Position numbers and translations under genes: made by a program | The notes under the pieces: generated by a model | The model's input: the letters and a program-made list of their open reading frames with translations, nothing else | Databases searched by the model: none | Told to the model about the DNA's origin: nothing | NCBI RefSeq assembly: GCF_009494395.1 | Contig: NZ_VZCB01000035.1 | Coordinates: forward strand, 1 to 55,496 | Length of the DNA stretch: 55,496 nucleotides | Direction: 5' to 3' | Origin: Segatella copri | Lineage (GTDB): Bacteria > Bacteroidota > Bacteroidia > Bacteroidales > Bacteroidaceae | Shown here: one piece after another, positions 8,809 through 17,839 of the stretch | Layout: every line of letters begins with the position of its first letter | How positions within the stretch are numbered: position 1 is the first letter of the stretch

Positions 8809-8875
8809 CAAGATTCAAGAAGAAAGATTCAAGAGCAATATATATCAGAAATAACAAATAAAAAACGAAATAACA

Positions 8876-9838
8876 ATGAAGACATTCTTTAATGTTGAAG
8901 ACCTTGGCGACTTGAAAGCAGCACTCGCCGAGGCACAGGAAGTGAAAGCAAACCGTTTCGGTTATCAGGAGTTGGGCAAGAACAAAACCTTGCTGATGAT
9001 ATTCTTCAATAACAGTCTCCGTACCCGACTGAGTACCCAGAAGGCTGCGATGAACCTGGGCATGAATGTGATCGTGCTCGACGTGAACGCAGGTGCCTGG
9101 AAACTGGAGACAGAGCGTGGCGTTATCATGGATGGCGACAAGAGCGAACACCTGCTGGAGGCAATCCCAGTGATGGGTAGCTTCTGCGACCTTATCGGTG
9201 TGCGTAGCTTTGCCGGTTTGAAAGATCGTGACTACGATTATGCCGAGACCATCGTGAACCAGTTTGTGAAGTACAGCGGTCGCCCTGTCTTCGCTATGGA
9301 GACAGCTACCGTTCACCCACTCCAGGCATTCGCCGACCTCATCACCATTGAGGAGCATAAGAAGGTGGCTCGTCCTAAGGTAGTCTTGACCTGGGCTCCT
9401 CATTGCCGTGCCCTGCCACAGGCTGTGCCAAACTCATTCGCCCAGTGGATGAACGCAGCCGATGTTGATTTCGTGGTTACTCACCCAGAGGGCTATGAGC
9501 TTGATCCTAAGTTCGTAGGTAATGCCAAGGTGGAGTACGACCAGAAGAAGGCTCTGGAAGGTGCAGACTTCGTTTATGCCAAGAACTGGAGCTGTCCGGG
9601 TGTGAAAGACCCAGCACAGTATGGTGAGATTCTGAGCAAGGATATGAGCTGGACCATCGACGAGGAGCACATGAGCTGGACCAATGACGGCTGCTTTATG
9701 CACTGCCTGCCTGTTCGCCGCGGACTGATTGTTACCGATGATGTCATCGAGAGCAAGAACAGTCTGGTGATTCCAGAGGCAGCCAACCGTGAGATTTCAG
9801 CCGAGGTTGTCATCAAGCGTATGCTCGAATCACTCTAA
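8876..9838 (+). CDS. argF': N-succinyl- or N-acetyl-ornithine carbamoyltransferase
   Basis: Transfers carbamoyl from carbamoyl phosphate to an N-acylated ornithine in the Bacteroidota arginine pathway. The 320-residue protein closely follows the Bacteroides fragilis enzyme as I remember it: carbamoyl-phosphate loop NNSLRTRLST (45-54), the DGDK loop (86-89), HPLQAFADL, and FMHCLPVRRG near the C-terminus. In B. fragilis residue 90 after DGDK is proline and marks succinylornithine specificity, while glutamate there marks acetylornithine enzymes. Here it is serine, so the preferred acyl group is uncertain. The proline-rich loop is also altered (APHCRALPQAVP). Single gene followed by a strong terminator; the leader carries unusual repeats. 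Confidence 0.93.
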   Translation: MKTFFNVEDLGDLKAALAEAQEVKANRFGYQELGKNKTLLMIFFNNSLRTRLSTQKAAMNLGMNVIVLDVNAGAWKLETERGVIMDGDKSEHLLEAIPVMGSFCDLIGVRSFAGLKDRDYDYAETIVNQFVKYSGRPVFAMETATVHPLQAFADLITIEEHKKVARPKVVLTWAPHCRALPQAVPNSFAQWMNAADVDFVVTHPEGYELDPKFVGNAKVEYDQKKALEGADFVYAKNWSCPGVKDPAQYGEILSKDMSWTIDEEHMSWTNDGCFMHCLPVRRGLIVTDDVIESKNSLVIPEAANREISAEVVIKRMLESL

Positions 9839-9860
9839 AGCAGGATATAAGAAAGAGATT

Positions 9861-9896
9861 GAGGGTGTGTCATAAGTTCATGACGCACCCTCTTTT
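9861..9896 (+). terminator. Intrinsic terminator of the carbamoyltransferase gene
   Basis: GAGGGTGTGTCAT pairs with ATGACGCACCCTC and is followed by TTTTT, 23 bases past the stop. Confidence 0.9.
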
Positions 9897-9984
9897 TCGC
9901 TCTACTCAACATAATCCTATCCTCATTTCTCGGTATTTTAATCTTTTCATCCGATTTATATTCTTTTATCTCAGATATTATCCG

Positions 9985-9993
9985 TACCTTTGC
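9985..9993 (+). promoter_or_regulatory. -7 element of the RidA-like gene
   Basis: TACCTTTGC. It covers the upstream ATG at 9990, so translation must begin at the next in-frame ATG, 10017. Confidence 0.65.
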
Positions 9994-10016
9994 TACCGAA
10001 AAAAGAAAAGAACAAG

Positions 10017-11036
10017 ATGGATAAATACATAATATTATCACCGGAAGCCAAGGGTTCGTTCAATGACCGCTTGAACTTTCTGTATCTAAAACTAGGTAAT
10101 CATCTCGATATAGAGAAGATGGAACATCGCACCTTGCAATATTGTAAGGTGTTTCTCAGCGATTCCCAAAACCAGATAAAAGAACTGCAGGAATCTCTTC
10201 TCTATCAAGAATTTCTCAAGGATACGAATCTTACTATCGTGGAACAAACTCCACTGAATGGCAGTAAGATAAGTCTTCTTGTAAAAACCACAGATGTTCA
10301 TACCCCCATGCTGTTTCATAGTATCCGCCTCACCGAGGAGGAAGCGAAGGATAAGAATTCATACGAACAAACCCGTATGATTTTCGACAGATACCAGCAG
10401 GCTATCAGCAAGACTGGTATGACGATGGAGCGCAACCTCGTCCGCACCTGGATATACGTAGCCCATATTGACGTGAACTACCAAGGCGTAGTAGAAGCAC
10501 GCAACGATGTCTTCGATGAAGAAGGACTTACAGCAGATACCCACTACATAGCCAGCACAGGTATCGGAGGAGCAACTCCCGTTCGCCATGCCACTGTAGC
10601 CATCGACTTCCTGACCTATCCTGACATACAGGAATCAGACAAGAAGTATCTGCAGGCACTCGAACATCTGAATCCTACCCACGAATATGGAGTAGCCTTT
10701 GAGCGCGGAACCCGTCTTACCCTACCCAGCCAGCAGCAATACTTCATCTCCGGAACTGCCAGTATTGACAAGCACGGACAGGTGGTATACGAAGGCGATG
10801 TAGTAAGACAGACCGGCAGACTCCTTGAAAACATAGGAGCCTTACTGAAGGATGGCGATGCCACTATGAACGACATCCAGTACTTTATCATCTATCTGCG
10901 CGACATATCTGATTATCATACCGTAGAAATGCTGATGAATCAGTTCTATCCCCAGATACCGCATATCATCGTAGAGGCAAAAGTATGCAGACCAGGCTGG
11001 CTGATAGAGATGGAATGTATTGCAGAAAAGCAATAA
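10017..11036 (+). CDS. RidA/YjgF-like protein with two RidA-type halves
   Basis: 339 residues from the ATG at 10017, chosen because the promoter -7 box overlaps the earlier ATG. The C-terminal 100 residues are a clear RidA-like domain (FISGTASID, TGRLLENIGALL, FIIYLRDISDYHTV, VEAKVCRPGWLIEMECIA). A second, weaker RidA-like segment lies at about 115-200 (RTWIYVAHIDVNYQGVVEARNDVF). The doubled arrangement resembles chorismatase (FkbO/Hyg5)-fold proteins, but I cannot assign that reaction. Single RidA domains deaminate reactive enamines and imines. Own promoter and terminator; no functional partner nearby is evident. Confidence 0.75.
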   Translation: MDKYIILSPEAKGSFNDRLNFLYLKLGNHLDIEKMEHRTLQYCKVFLSDSQNQIKELQESLLYQEFLKDTNLTIVEQTPLNGSKISLLVKTTDVHTPMLFHSIRLTEEEAKDKNSYEQTRMIFDRYQQAISKTGMTMERNLVRTWIYVAHIDVNYQGVVEARNDVFDEEGLTADTHYIASTGIGGATPVRHATVAIDFLTYPDIQESDKKYLQALEHLNPTHEYGVAFERGTRLTLPSQQQYFISGTASIDKHGQVVYEGDVVRQTGRLLENIGALLKDGDATMNDIQYFIIYLRDISDYHTVEMLMNQFYPQIPHIIVEAKVCRPGWLIEMECIAEKQ

Positions 11037-11043
11037 CAGCAAT

Positions 11044-11088
11044 AAATGCAGAAATTTACTTTCAAAGAGTAAGTTTCTGCATTTTTTA
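11044..11088 (+). terminator. Intrinsic terminator after the RidA-like gene
   Basis: AAATGCAGAAA...TACT pairs with AGTA...TTTCTGCATTT around a short loop, ending in TTTTTT. It starts 8 bases after the stop. Confidence 0.85.
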
Positions 11089-11112
11089 TGTGTCTTTCTA
11101 ATATATTTTTGT

Positions 11113-11121
11113 TACCTTTGC
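11113..11121 (+). promoter_or_regulatory. -7 element before the first DUF6057-like gene
   Basis: TACCTTTGC, 18 bases before the ATG at 11140. It shows that the longer open frame from 11020, which runs through the terminator, is not the start. Confidence 0.65.
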
Positions 11122-11139
11122 AGAAATAAACTGAAAGAC

Positions 11140-12834
11140 ATGAATAAACAAAAAACAAACAAACCTAGCATAGGCATATACACATTATACGTGCTGGGAG
11201 CGATAGCATGTTTTGCATTCTTCCAATTCTGCTATCCCTATCACCTGTTCTATCAGGAGCAGAATCAGCTGTTCCTGATGTCGTGGGATCATATAACCAC
11301 CTACCTTGACAAACCGGGATGGCTGGCTTGTCTGGCAGGCGATTTCCTGACCCAATTCTACTATTTCCGTTATGCAGGTCCTATCATCCTTACCCTCTGT
11401 ATCCTCCTGACAGGATACAACATCAGATGTGCTGTAGAAATGGCAGACATCAAGGGAAGATGGGTGGCACATTCCGTCGCCTTCATCGTGATGATTCTGC
11501 AGATTTGTTTCAGTTTCCATTACGACTACCGTCTGAGCAGCATCCTTGCCGTGGCAGGTGGAGCCAGCGTGTTCCGTGTCAGCACCTCGCTGCTCATCTC
11601 TACCCGAATGTTTATCAAGAAGATAGAAAGAAGGAACGAGCAGGGTCTCTTCCTCAATGGTTCAGGAATTGCCAACTGGGTATCCGTCATCAGCATCTTC
11701 GTCTCCGTATTCGTTTGCCATTGGTTCTTCGGATACGGTGTATGGGTATATGGCGCCTTGACATTTGCCGGCTGCATTGCCAATATCATGATGGCAGGCA
11801 CCTACTATCGCCTTGCCGCCCTGATCATCCCTTTCTTCCTCCTCATGCTCACCAAGAGAGTCTACTATTGCGATTTCCAGACCATCTACACTTATCCTGG
11901 CATCGGCAAACTGGTTGCCCCACAGATGGATCTGGAAAAGACACTGGCTGTAGACTGCGAATATTATTTCGGCAACTACAACAAGGTGATGCACATCGTA
12001 GAGAAAGAAGAGAATCCGAACCAGTACATGAAGTTCTACTATAATCTCGTCATGGCACAAAACCACTGTCTTTCTGCCAACCTTCTCAAATTCCCCGACA
12101 ACAACCTCGGCACCTTTGAGACCCTTGGTCCCAACACTCCAACACTCACCATCAAGACACTCAATGAGTTGTACTGGGTATTGGGCGACATGACCTTCTG
12201 CGAAAGAGCAGCCATGCTGGCAAATGTATGCTCTCCCAACAACCGCAACATCCGCATGATCAAGCGACTGGCAGAAGTCAATCTCGTCAAAGGCGACTAC
12301 CAGGCAACCCGCAAATATCTGCGCATCCTGCAGAAGACATTCGTATGGCAAAGATGGGCCGACCGCGTTTTTGCATCCCTGGGCATTCATGCCCTGCCCG
12401 AAGAGAAAGCCCTCCTTCAGACCTATCTTGACAAGCGCCCGTTTGTCAACACCCAGGATACCCTTCGCCTCAGCGACAACAGCTATATCATCATGAAAGA
12501 GCTGGTGGAAAGCAATCCGGCAAACAATAACGCCATCAATTACATGCTATGCAGCGACCTTCTCCTGAAGGACATGGATACCTTCAAGCATGACTACGAT
12601 GCTTACTATCTCAAGCAGAAGCACGTGCAATACGACGAATTGTATCAGGAAGCGCTCACGATATATCTGGCAGGAACCAAGGCGCCACCAAGCGAATGGG
12701 CCAAGTATATCAAGCGACAGGATGTGCTGCAACAGTTCAGCCAATATAATGAACAACGCGGCAACCCTGCCTTCAAAGATACCTACTGGTATTACTTTGA
12801 CAAGGCAAAGACACCTAAGTTGAACAACAATTAA
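11140..12834 (+). CDS. DUF6057-like membrane protein, module copy 1
   Basis: 564 residues from the ATG at 11140. The first half (to about residue 255) has some seven or eight hydrophobic segments. Near the N-terminus it carries the signature shared by all three copies in the window, F.YQEQNQLFL..W followed by L.QFYYFRYAGP. The C-terminal half (about 260-564) is soluble and reads like TPR-type helical hairpins, with conserved GDYQATRKYLRILQKT. I recall this family as DUF6057, with no known function. It precedes a propeller lipoprotein by 39 bases, as in the other two modules. A role in envelope assembly, transport or as membrane anchor of the propeller is inference. The shared Q/E-rich motif on the first loop may be functional. 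Confidence 0.7.
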   Translation: MNKQKTNKPSIGIYTLYVLGAIACFAFFQFCYPYHLFYQEQNQLFLMSWDHITTYLDKPGWLACLAGDFLTQFYYFRYAGPIILTLCILLTGYNIRCAVEMADIKGRWVAHSVAFIVMILQICFSFHYDYRLSSILAVAGGASVFRVSTSLLISTRMFIKKIERRNEQGLFLNGSGIANWVSVISIFVSVFVCHWFFGYGVWVYGALTFAGCIANIMMAGTYYRLAALIIPFFLLMLTKRVYYCDFQTIYTYPGIGKLVAPQMDLEKTLAVDCEYYFGNYNKVMHIVEKEENPNQYMKFYYNLVMAQNHCLSANLLKFPDNNLGTFETLGPNTPTLTIKTLNELYWVLGDMTFCERAAMLANVCSPNNRNIRMIKRLAEVNLVKGDYQATRKYLRILQKTFVWQRWADRVFASLGIHALPEEKALLQTYLDKRPFVNTQDTLRLSDNSYIIMKELVESNPANNNAINYMLCSDLLLKDMDTFKHDYDAYYLKQKHVQYDELYQEALTIYLAGTKAPPSEWAKYIKRQDVLQQFSQYNEQRGNPAFKDTYWYYFDKAKTPKLNNN

Positions 12835-12873
12835 AGAGCCCGGAAGACTCTATCAGCATCAAAAACAAGAACA

Positions 12874-14349
12874 ATGAAATACAGAAACATTCTATATAGC
12901 TCCCTGGCGGGTCTCCTCCTTTTCGCTTCATGTGCCCAGACACATGAGAACGCAGAGCAGGTTAGCCATCTGCCCAACATGTATCCCGACTATGCCGATG
13001 TAACCATTCCGGTAAACATCGCCCCACTCAACTTCGAGATACGCGACAAGCATCTTACCAACATCGAGACCGTTCTCACCATAGAAGGAGCAGATGCCAA
13101 TGATGCAGCCAACACATTGACAGCAACCAGCAACAGTCAGAATCTGAAGTTTGACATAAAAGAGTGGAAAGCCTTTCTCCAGAAGGCTGTAAACAAGAAC
13201 ATCAAGGTACAGATCTATTCCAAGAGCGATGAAGGAGACTGGACCGCATTCAAGCCTTTCACCTGGCAGGTCGTAGGCGACAGCATCGACTCATACCTCA
13301 CCTACCGACTCATAGAGCCCGATTACGAGGTATGGAATAAAATCCAGATTAAGCAGCGCTGCATCGAGAACTGGGAGGAGAAGATACTCGCCGACCACAA
13401 TCTGCAGGAGAACCGCTGCATGAACTGTCATGCCTTCGGCAATCAGAACCCGAACCTCAGCATGCTATATGTTAGAGGAGAAGGCGGTGGAGCCATCCTC
13501 AACCGCAATGGCAAGTTGCGTAAGCTGAACCTGAAGAACGACAACATGATTTCGTCAAGTGTATATTACGGTTTCAGTCCATCTGGCAAATACGTAACAT
13601 TCTCTACCAATATCATCATTCCGGCCTTCCATGCCGATCCCGACAAACGTCTGGAAGTATATGATTCGAAGAGCGATGTCTATGTTGCCGACCTCGACAA
13701 CAACACCATCATCTCATCGCCCCTGACGAGCGACAGCACGAAGCTGGAGACATTCCCGACCTTCTCGCCTAATGGTGCCTATATATATTATTGTGTAGCC
13801 GACCGGAAAGGGTTGAATACGAAGAACCTCAAGGGACTGAAATATTCCCTGGTACGCATTCCTTTCAATGAAGAAAACGGCAGATTTGGCGAAAAGGTAG
13901 ATACCCTCTATTCTGCCCGTTCCGTTTGCCATCCTAAGATAAGTCCCGATGGCAGATACTGCCTCTTCACCGTAGCCGATTACGGCACCTTCCCTATCTG
14001 GCATCCAGAAGCAGATCTATGCATGTTAGACCTGCAGACGGGTAAGACAGACAGCCTCAGCATCGTGAACAGCAACAAGAGCGATACCTATCACAGCTGG
14101 TCGCATACCGGCAGATGGTTTGTCTTTGCCAGCAAGCGCGATGATGGTCTTTACGGCAAGCCTTACTTCTGCTACGTAGACAGCCAGGGCAAGGCTCACA
14201 AGCCTTTCGTATTGCCGCAGAAGGAACCAACCTTCTACGATGATTGCCTGAAGAGTTTCAACGTACCGGAGCTGAGCCGCGGTCCCGTTCCATTCAATGC
14301 CATCGATGTAGAGAATGTGATGAAGCAAGAAGCAGAACAGTTCAAATAA
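12874..14349 (+). CDS. Beta-propeller (PD40-like) lipoprotein with one CxxCH haem motif, module copy 1
   Basis: 491 residues. It has a lipoprotein signal (LLLFASC, Cys20 probable lipid site), then YPDYADVTIPVNIAPLNF, the block conserved in all three copies. A single cytochrome-c motif follows at about 186 (CMNCH), then TolB/PD40 propeller blades from about 200 to 470 (GFSPSGKYVTFST, PTFSPNGAYIYYC, KISPDGRYCLFTV, SHTGRWFVFASKRDDGLYGKPYF). Family knowledge: PD40 blades mediate protein or glycan contacts, and CxxCH binds haem covalently after export. Redox or sensing roles are inference. Its mate is the membrane protein just upstream. It converges on the second module's propeller gene across a shared terminator. 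Confidence 0.78.
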   Translation: MKYRNILYSSLAGLLLFASCAQTHENAEQVSHLPNMYPDYADVTIPVNIAPLNFEIRDKHLTNIETVLTIEGADANDAANTLTATSNSQNLKFDIKEWKAFLQKAVNKNIKVQIYSKSDEGDWTAFKPFTWQVVGDSIDSYLTYRLIEPDYEVWNKIQIKQRCIENWEEKILADHNLQENRCMNCHAFGNQNPNLSMLYVRGEGGGAILNRNGKLRKLNLKNDNMISSSVYYGFSPSGKYVTFSTNIIIPAFHADPDKRLEVYDSKSDVYVADLDNNTIISSPLTSDSTKLETFPTFSPNGAYIYYCVADRKGLNTKNLKGLKYSLVRIPFNEENGRFGEKVDTLYSARSVCHPKISPDGRYCLFTVADYGTFPIWHPEADLCMLDLQTGKTDSLSIVNSNKSDTYHSWSHTGRWFVFASKRDDGLYGKPYFCYVDSQGKAHKPFVLPQKEPTFYDDCLKSFNVPELSRGPVPFNAIDVENVMKQEAEQFK

Positions 14350-14356
14350 AAAAAAA

Positions 14357-14398
14357 CAAAAACGCTCCTGTTACCATATTGCAACAGGAGCGTTTTTT
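14357..14398. terminator. Bidirectional terminator between converging modules
   Basis: AAAACGCTCCTGTT pairs with AACAGGAGCGTTTT around ten bases, with A-rich sequence on one side and T-rich on the other, so it can serve both converging propeller genes. Confidence 0.85.
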
Positions 14399-14412
14399 AT
14401 AAACATACACTT

Positions 14413-14446
14413 GAATTCTTCACTCTTCGTTCTTCACTCTTCACTT
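14413..14446 (+). repeat. Copy 2 of the 34-base heptamer repeat
   Basis: Perfect-length copy of the TTCACTC-TTCGTTC-TTCACTC-TTCACTT element preceded by GAATTC; an extra TTGTTCTTCACTT follows. It ends at the 3' end of the minus-strand propeller gene, whose TGA stop lies in the extra unit. Confidence 0.9.
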
Positions 14447-14455
14447 CCTTGTTCT

Positions 14456-15949
14456 TCACTTAATTTTCGTCGGAATCCTCTTGTCACTCATGATTTCATT
14501 TCCTGCCGCACGGGCATCCAGCTCTACTGGCTTCGAAGTGAAATCAGGGGTATTATAGGAATCCAGCAACTCGTCGTAGTACTTCTTCGGATTGCGCTGA
14601 GGCAAAAGGAACGGCTTGCTTACATTGCCCTTATCATCGATGCAGGCGAGATAAAGACGGGTATAGAGGCCGTCACCACGGCGGGATGTAAAGACAAACC
14701 AATGGGAATCCCTGCTCCAGTTGTGCCAACTGTCTGTATTCCTGCTATTGGCAGCCGTCATTGGTCGCGCCTGCCCTGTCTTCAAATCCAGCAACCAGTT
14801 ATCCGCTTCCTTATGCCAGATAGGGAAACAGCCATAGTCACTCATCGTAAACATGATGTACCTGCCATCATACGAAGGACGAGGATGGGTGGCACTCTTG
14901 CCCAGTTCACGGGCATTGAAGATGGTATCCACCTTGTTGCCAAACTTACCCGTAGCCGCATCAAAACCAATCTTGCAGATATTATACTTGATATCCTTGT
15001 AACCGCTTGGGATAGGCTCTGCTGTAGAAGAGCAGAAATAGAGCGTCTTGCCATCAGGCGAAAATACCGGATAAGTCTCGTAATGGTCTTTCGTCATCAG
15101 GAGTGTATCCAATATCAGTTCATGGGTTGCTGGCTCATAGACAAAAACATCCGATGCCTGGTCGAAGACTTCGATGCGTTCATCCTTTACGGCATGGAAA
15201 CTCTGATGAGTGGTATTAGTACTGTAGGCGCAATACTTGCCCGATGGATGCCAGTAAGGATAAACCATCGAACCCTTCAGGGAATCATTCTTCGCCTTCA
15301 ACCACTCCCGCTTGCCGTTCTGCGAAACCAAGGTAGCACCATGGTCACCACGCACATGGAAGGTAAACTGGTCAGGATTGGTTCTGTTTGCCGTATGACA
15401 GTTGAGACAGGCACCCGGTGCTGCGGTATTCTCAAGGATTGCCGTTTCCTCAAAGTTACTCAAATTGCGCTGATAGATGCCCAACTTGCCATACACCTCA
15501 TAACCAGGAGCAATGCGACGGTAAGTAAGTCCCCAGTCGTTCAGCTCGTATGGGCTTACATAGATATTGAAGTCCTTGTACTTCAATTTTTCGCCATTCT
15601 TCTCTACAAACACAGAAACTATGAGTTTTTCACCCTTGTTCTTTTTCAAGTAATCATGCCATTCATCCACCTCAAACTCCGCATACTTCTTGTCGTAAGA
15701 ATATAGCCCCTCTATGGTTTTCGGACCTTGCACACATACATACATATCCTCAATATCCTCGTCCGCCATGTTAAAATCGAGCGGTGCGATATTGGCAGGA
15801 ACTGTAACCCCAACATAATCGGGGAATATCTTAGGGAATTGATTGATTTCCTTGGCATCTTTCCACGCCGGAGGGTAACAACATGCACTAAGCGAAGCCA
15901 TCACCACTCCAACCAACAGAGAGCACAATAAAGATTTTATCGTTTTCAT
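14456..15949 (-). CDS. Beta-propeller lipoprotein with one CxxCH motif, module copy 2
   Basis: 497 residues. Lipoprotein signal SLSAC with two adjacent cysteines (22-23); conserved FPDYVGVTVPANIAPLDF; a cytochrome-c motif CLNCH in the stretch GACLNCHTANRTNPDQ near 179; PD40 blades to about 470, including YWHPSGKYCAYSTN, PVFSPDGKTLYFCSS and HWFVFTSRRGDGLYTRLYL. It ends with an NPKKYYDELLDSYNTPDF block shared with copy 3. It is closer to copy 3 than to copy 1. It is last in the minus-strand operon, 27 bases after its membrane partner. Single haem and no catalytic partner in view; function unknown. Confidence 0.78.
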   Translation of the reverse strand: MKTIKSLLCSLLVGVVMASLSACCYPPAWKDAKEINQFPKIFPDYVGVTVPANIAPLDFNMADEDIEDMYVCVQGPKTIEGLYSYDKKYAEFEVDEWHDYLKKNKGEKLIVSVFVEKNGEKLKYKDFNIYVSPYELNDWGLTYRRIAPGYEVYGKLGIYQRNLSNFEETAILENTAAPGACLNCHTANRTNPDQFTFHVRGDHGATLVSQNGKREWLKAKNDSLKGSMVYPYWHPSGKYCAYSTNTTHQSFHAVKDERIEVFDQASDVFVYEPATHELILDTLLMTKDHYETYPVFSPDGKTLYFCSSTAEPIPSGYKDIKYNICKIGFDAATGKFGNKVDTIFNARELGKSATHPRPSYDGRYIMFTMSDYGCFPIWHKEADNWLLDLKTGQARPMTAANSRNTDSWHNWSRDSHWFVFTSRRGDGLYTRLYLACIDDKGNVSKPFLLPQRNPKKYYDELLDSYNTPDFTSKPVELDARAAGNEIMSDKRIPTKIK

Positions 15950-15976
15950 ATCATTCCAGTATTATCATTCTACATT

Positions 15977-17812
15977 CTAATAAACCTCTTTCATTCCCTC
16001 CTTCTTTCCGGCAGCCTCATCAGCCCCTTGCACCATCACATAGTGCCAGGCATTGGATACATACGGCTGCTGACTGAGTTGAGGATCCTTCGGATTCTGC
16101 ATATAGAGCTGGATGAAGTTGAGCGTATTGTTCACGTTCTGTGCATCCACACTATATGGGATGGTACGTGGATCACTATGTGTCTTCATCCAGTTGCCGA
16201 TGAGAATTTCCTGGAAGGAACGTGGAATATGGTCATAATCCACGAATCTACCCAACGGATAGTACTGCATGAACTTCTCCATATCGCGCTGCAGGAGTTC
16301 GTAGCAAACCAGATATTCGTATGCCATCTTGTTATGGTTATCATTCAGGAAGAGCAAGCCCAGCATCTGGTCCATCTCCCGGTCGCTGAAGAGGAAGTCC
16401 TGCTTCTTCTCACGATACTTTCTCAACTTTCCATAAACAGGATGCTGGTTGATTGCCTTCTCATTACCCAGCAGCGCCATCGTCTGATTCGCCCAGTTGC
16501 TATAGAAGAGCGTCTTCTGCAGGCGGCGGAGCAGCTTGGCTGCTACCTTGTAATTACCGTTGATGATTTCGCACTCTATAATCCTGCGGGTCAAGCGGGC
16601 ACTCTTGCGATAATTCGGTATCGCTTCCTGCGCCTCGAACATATATCTTTCGGCATCATTCACCATTCCCAGACGGAAGAAGATTTCTGCAGTAGATACC
16701 GGTGAAATCATATCGCGTGTAAAGGTAGGAAACAAGCCCTCGCCTCCATTCTGATAGAACTCGAAAAGACGGTCGGCAAGTTGTCCTTTCTGGCTCAAGG
16801 CAAGATTTACACACGATACACCCAGCGGTGTGGTAGCCGGCTTCTTCTCAGCCTTCTCAATGATCTTATCCCATTGTTCGGTGCGAACCAGAAAATCATA
16901 ATCTATCAGGTCGTAGGTCATTGCATCAAAAGAAGCCTTGATGCCGAACCATGAAGCCACAATCACCAATACATACGCCAAGACCATGACCACCTTGGAT
17001 TGCTGCAGCTTCTTAATCCAGGCATGTCCATCAGGAACCATACCAAAGAAAACGACTACGACGGTCCATATCATCACACCCAAAGGCAACGGAGAAACCG
17101 TACCCGGATAGCGATAATAATTGAGTCCGCTAAAGATACGGTACAATGGATACTGCAACGATTGCGTGGTCAGCAATATCCAGGCTACGGTGAGTATCAG
17201 CAGACAGGCAGAATAACCCAGACTGGAAAGAATGTGTCCATTCTGCTTGCCTTTCATCAGCGTATCTCCAATCATCAGGGCGGCATAAAGGAATACCACT
17301 GGTCCCAGGAACCAATAAACCAATGCCGTGCTCACCAGTTCGAACACCACCTTCACTAACCGGTTGTGGAACCGGTTGTGAATCCAGCCCATCAGCAAGG
17401 CGCCCGACAGTGCCACAACAAAAGAAAGCAACAGATTCTGGTCGCCCATGGCACACCATAATACAATACTAGGTACAAAGCTCAACAGATATCCCGGGAA
17501 AACGGCTTTCATTCCATATTGCTTCATTAGTCCCCACGAGATAGCCTGTATGCTCATCAAGAGCAGGGCGATGATGGTACCGCCCAAGACAGGCATATAA
17601 TAGAACTGTACCAAAAACTCACTGATATAGTCAGCCAATCCTCCCGGCAGCACAATGCGCTCCAGGAAATAGTTGGTATCAAAGAGAAACATCTGATACT
17701 GTTCCTGAAAGCACAAGCCACTCATGTAAGGAACAGACCAGAATATCACTACCGCCACACCGAAGAGCAGCGACAACAGCGGTTTCCAAGATTTTATCAT
17801 CAAATTCTTCAT
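15977..17812 (-). CDS. DUF6057-like membrane protein, module copy 2
   Basis: 611 residues, the longest of the three. Family signature near the N-terminus (CFQEQYQMFLFD then GGLADYISEFLVQFYYMPVLGG, about 35-78), roughly nine hydrophobic segments to about residue 290, then a soluble helical half with ADRLFEFYQNGGEGL, NYKVAAKLLRRLQKTLFYSNWA and KMAYEYLVCYELLQRDMEKF. Spacing is 27 bases from the preceding propeller gene and 27 bases to the following one, which suggests duplication of a whole two-gene unit. Function unknown. Confidence 0.72.
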   Translation of the reverse strand: MKNLMIKSWKPLLSLLFGVAVVIFWSVPYMSGLCFQEQYQMFLFDTNYFLERIVLPGGLADYISEFLVQFYYMPVLGGTIIALLLMSIQAISWGLMKQYGMKAVFPGYLLSFVPSIVLWCAMGDQNLLLSFVVALSGALLMGWIHNRFHNRLVKVVFELVSTALVYWFLGPVVFLYAALMIGDTLMKGKQNGHILSSLGYSACLLILTVAWILLTTQSLQYPLYRIFSGLNYYRYPGTVSPLPLGVMIWTVVVVFFGMVPDGHAWIKKLQQSKVVMVLAYVLVIVASWFGIKASFDAMTYDLIDYDFLVRTEQWDKIIEKAEKKPATTPLGVSCVNLALSQKGQLADRLFEFYQNGGEGLFPTFTRDMISPVSTAEIFFRLGMVNDAERYMFEAQEAIPNYRKSARLTRRIIECEIINGNYKVAAKLLRRLQKTLFYSNWANQTMALLGNEKAINQHPVYGKLRKYREKKQDFLFSDREMDQMLGLLFLNDNHNKMAYEYLVCYELLQRDMEKFMQYYPLGRFVDYDHIPRSFQEILIGNWMKTHSDPRTIPYSVDAQNVNNTLNFIQLYMQNPKDPQLSQQPYVSNAWHYVMVQGADEAAGKKEGMKEVY

Positions 17813-17839
17813 GATTCTCCAATCTAAATTTTTATTCGT

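Noticed and set aside
8285..9403. Long minus-strand open frame of 372 codons across proA and the carbamoyltransferase
   Set aside because: It is antisense to two clearly identified enzymes, has no family features, and runs through the intergenic repeats.
11020..11139. Forty-codon N-terminal extension of the first DUF6057-like gene
   Set aside because: It would be translated through the RidA-gene terminator and upstream of the -7 element at 11113; the copies at 15977 and 19306 have no such extension.
14411..15706. Plus-strand open frame of 431 codons opposite propeller copy 2
   Set aside because: Shadow of the real minus-strand gene; composition is that of antisense, with no promoter or motifs.
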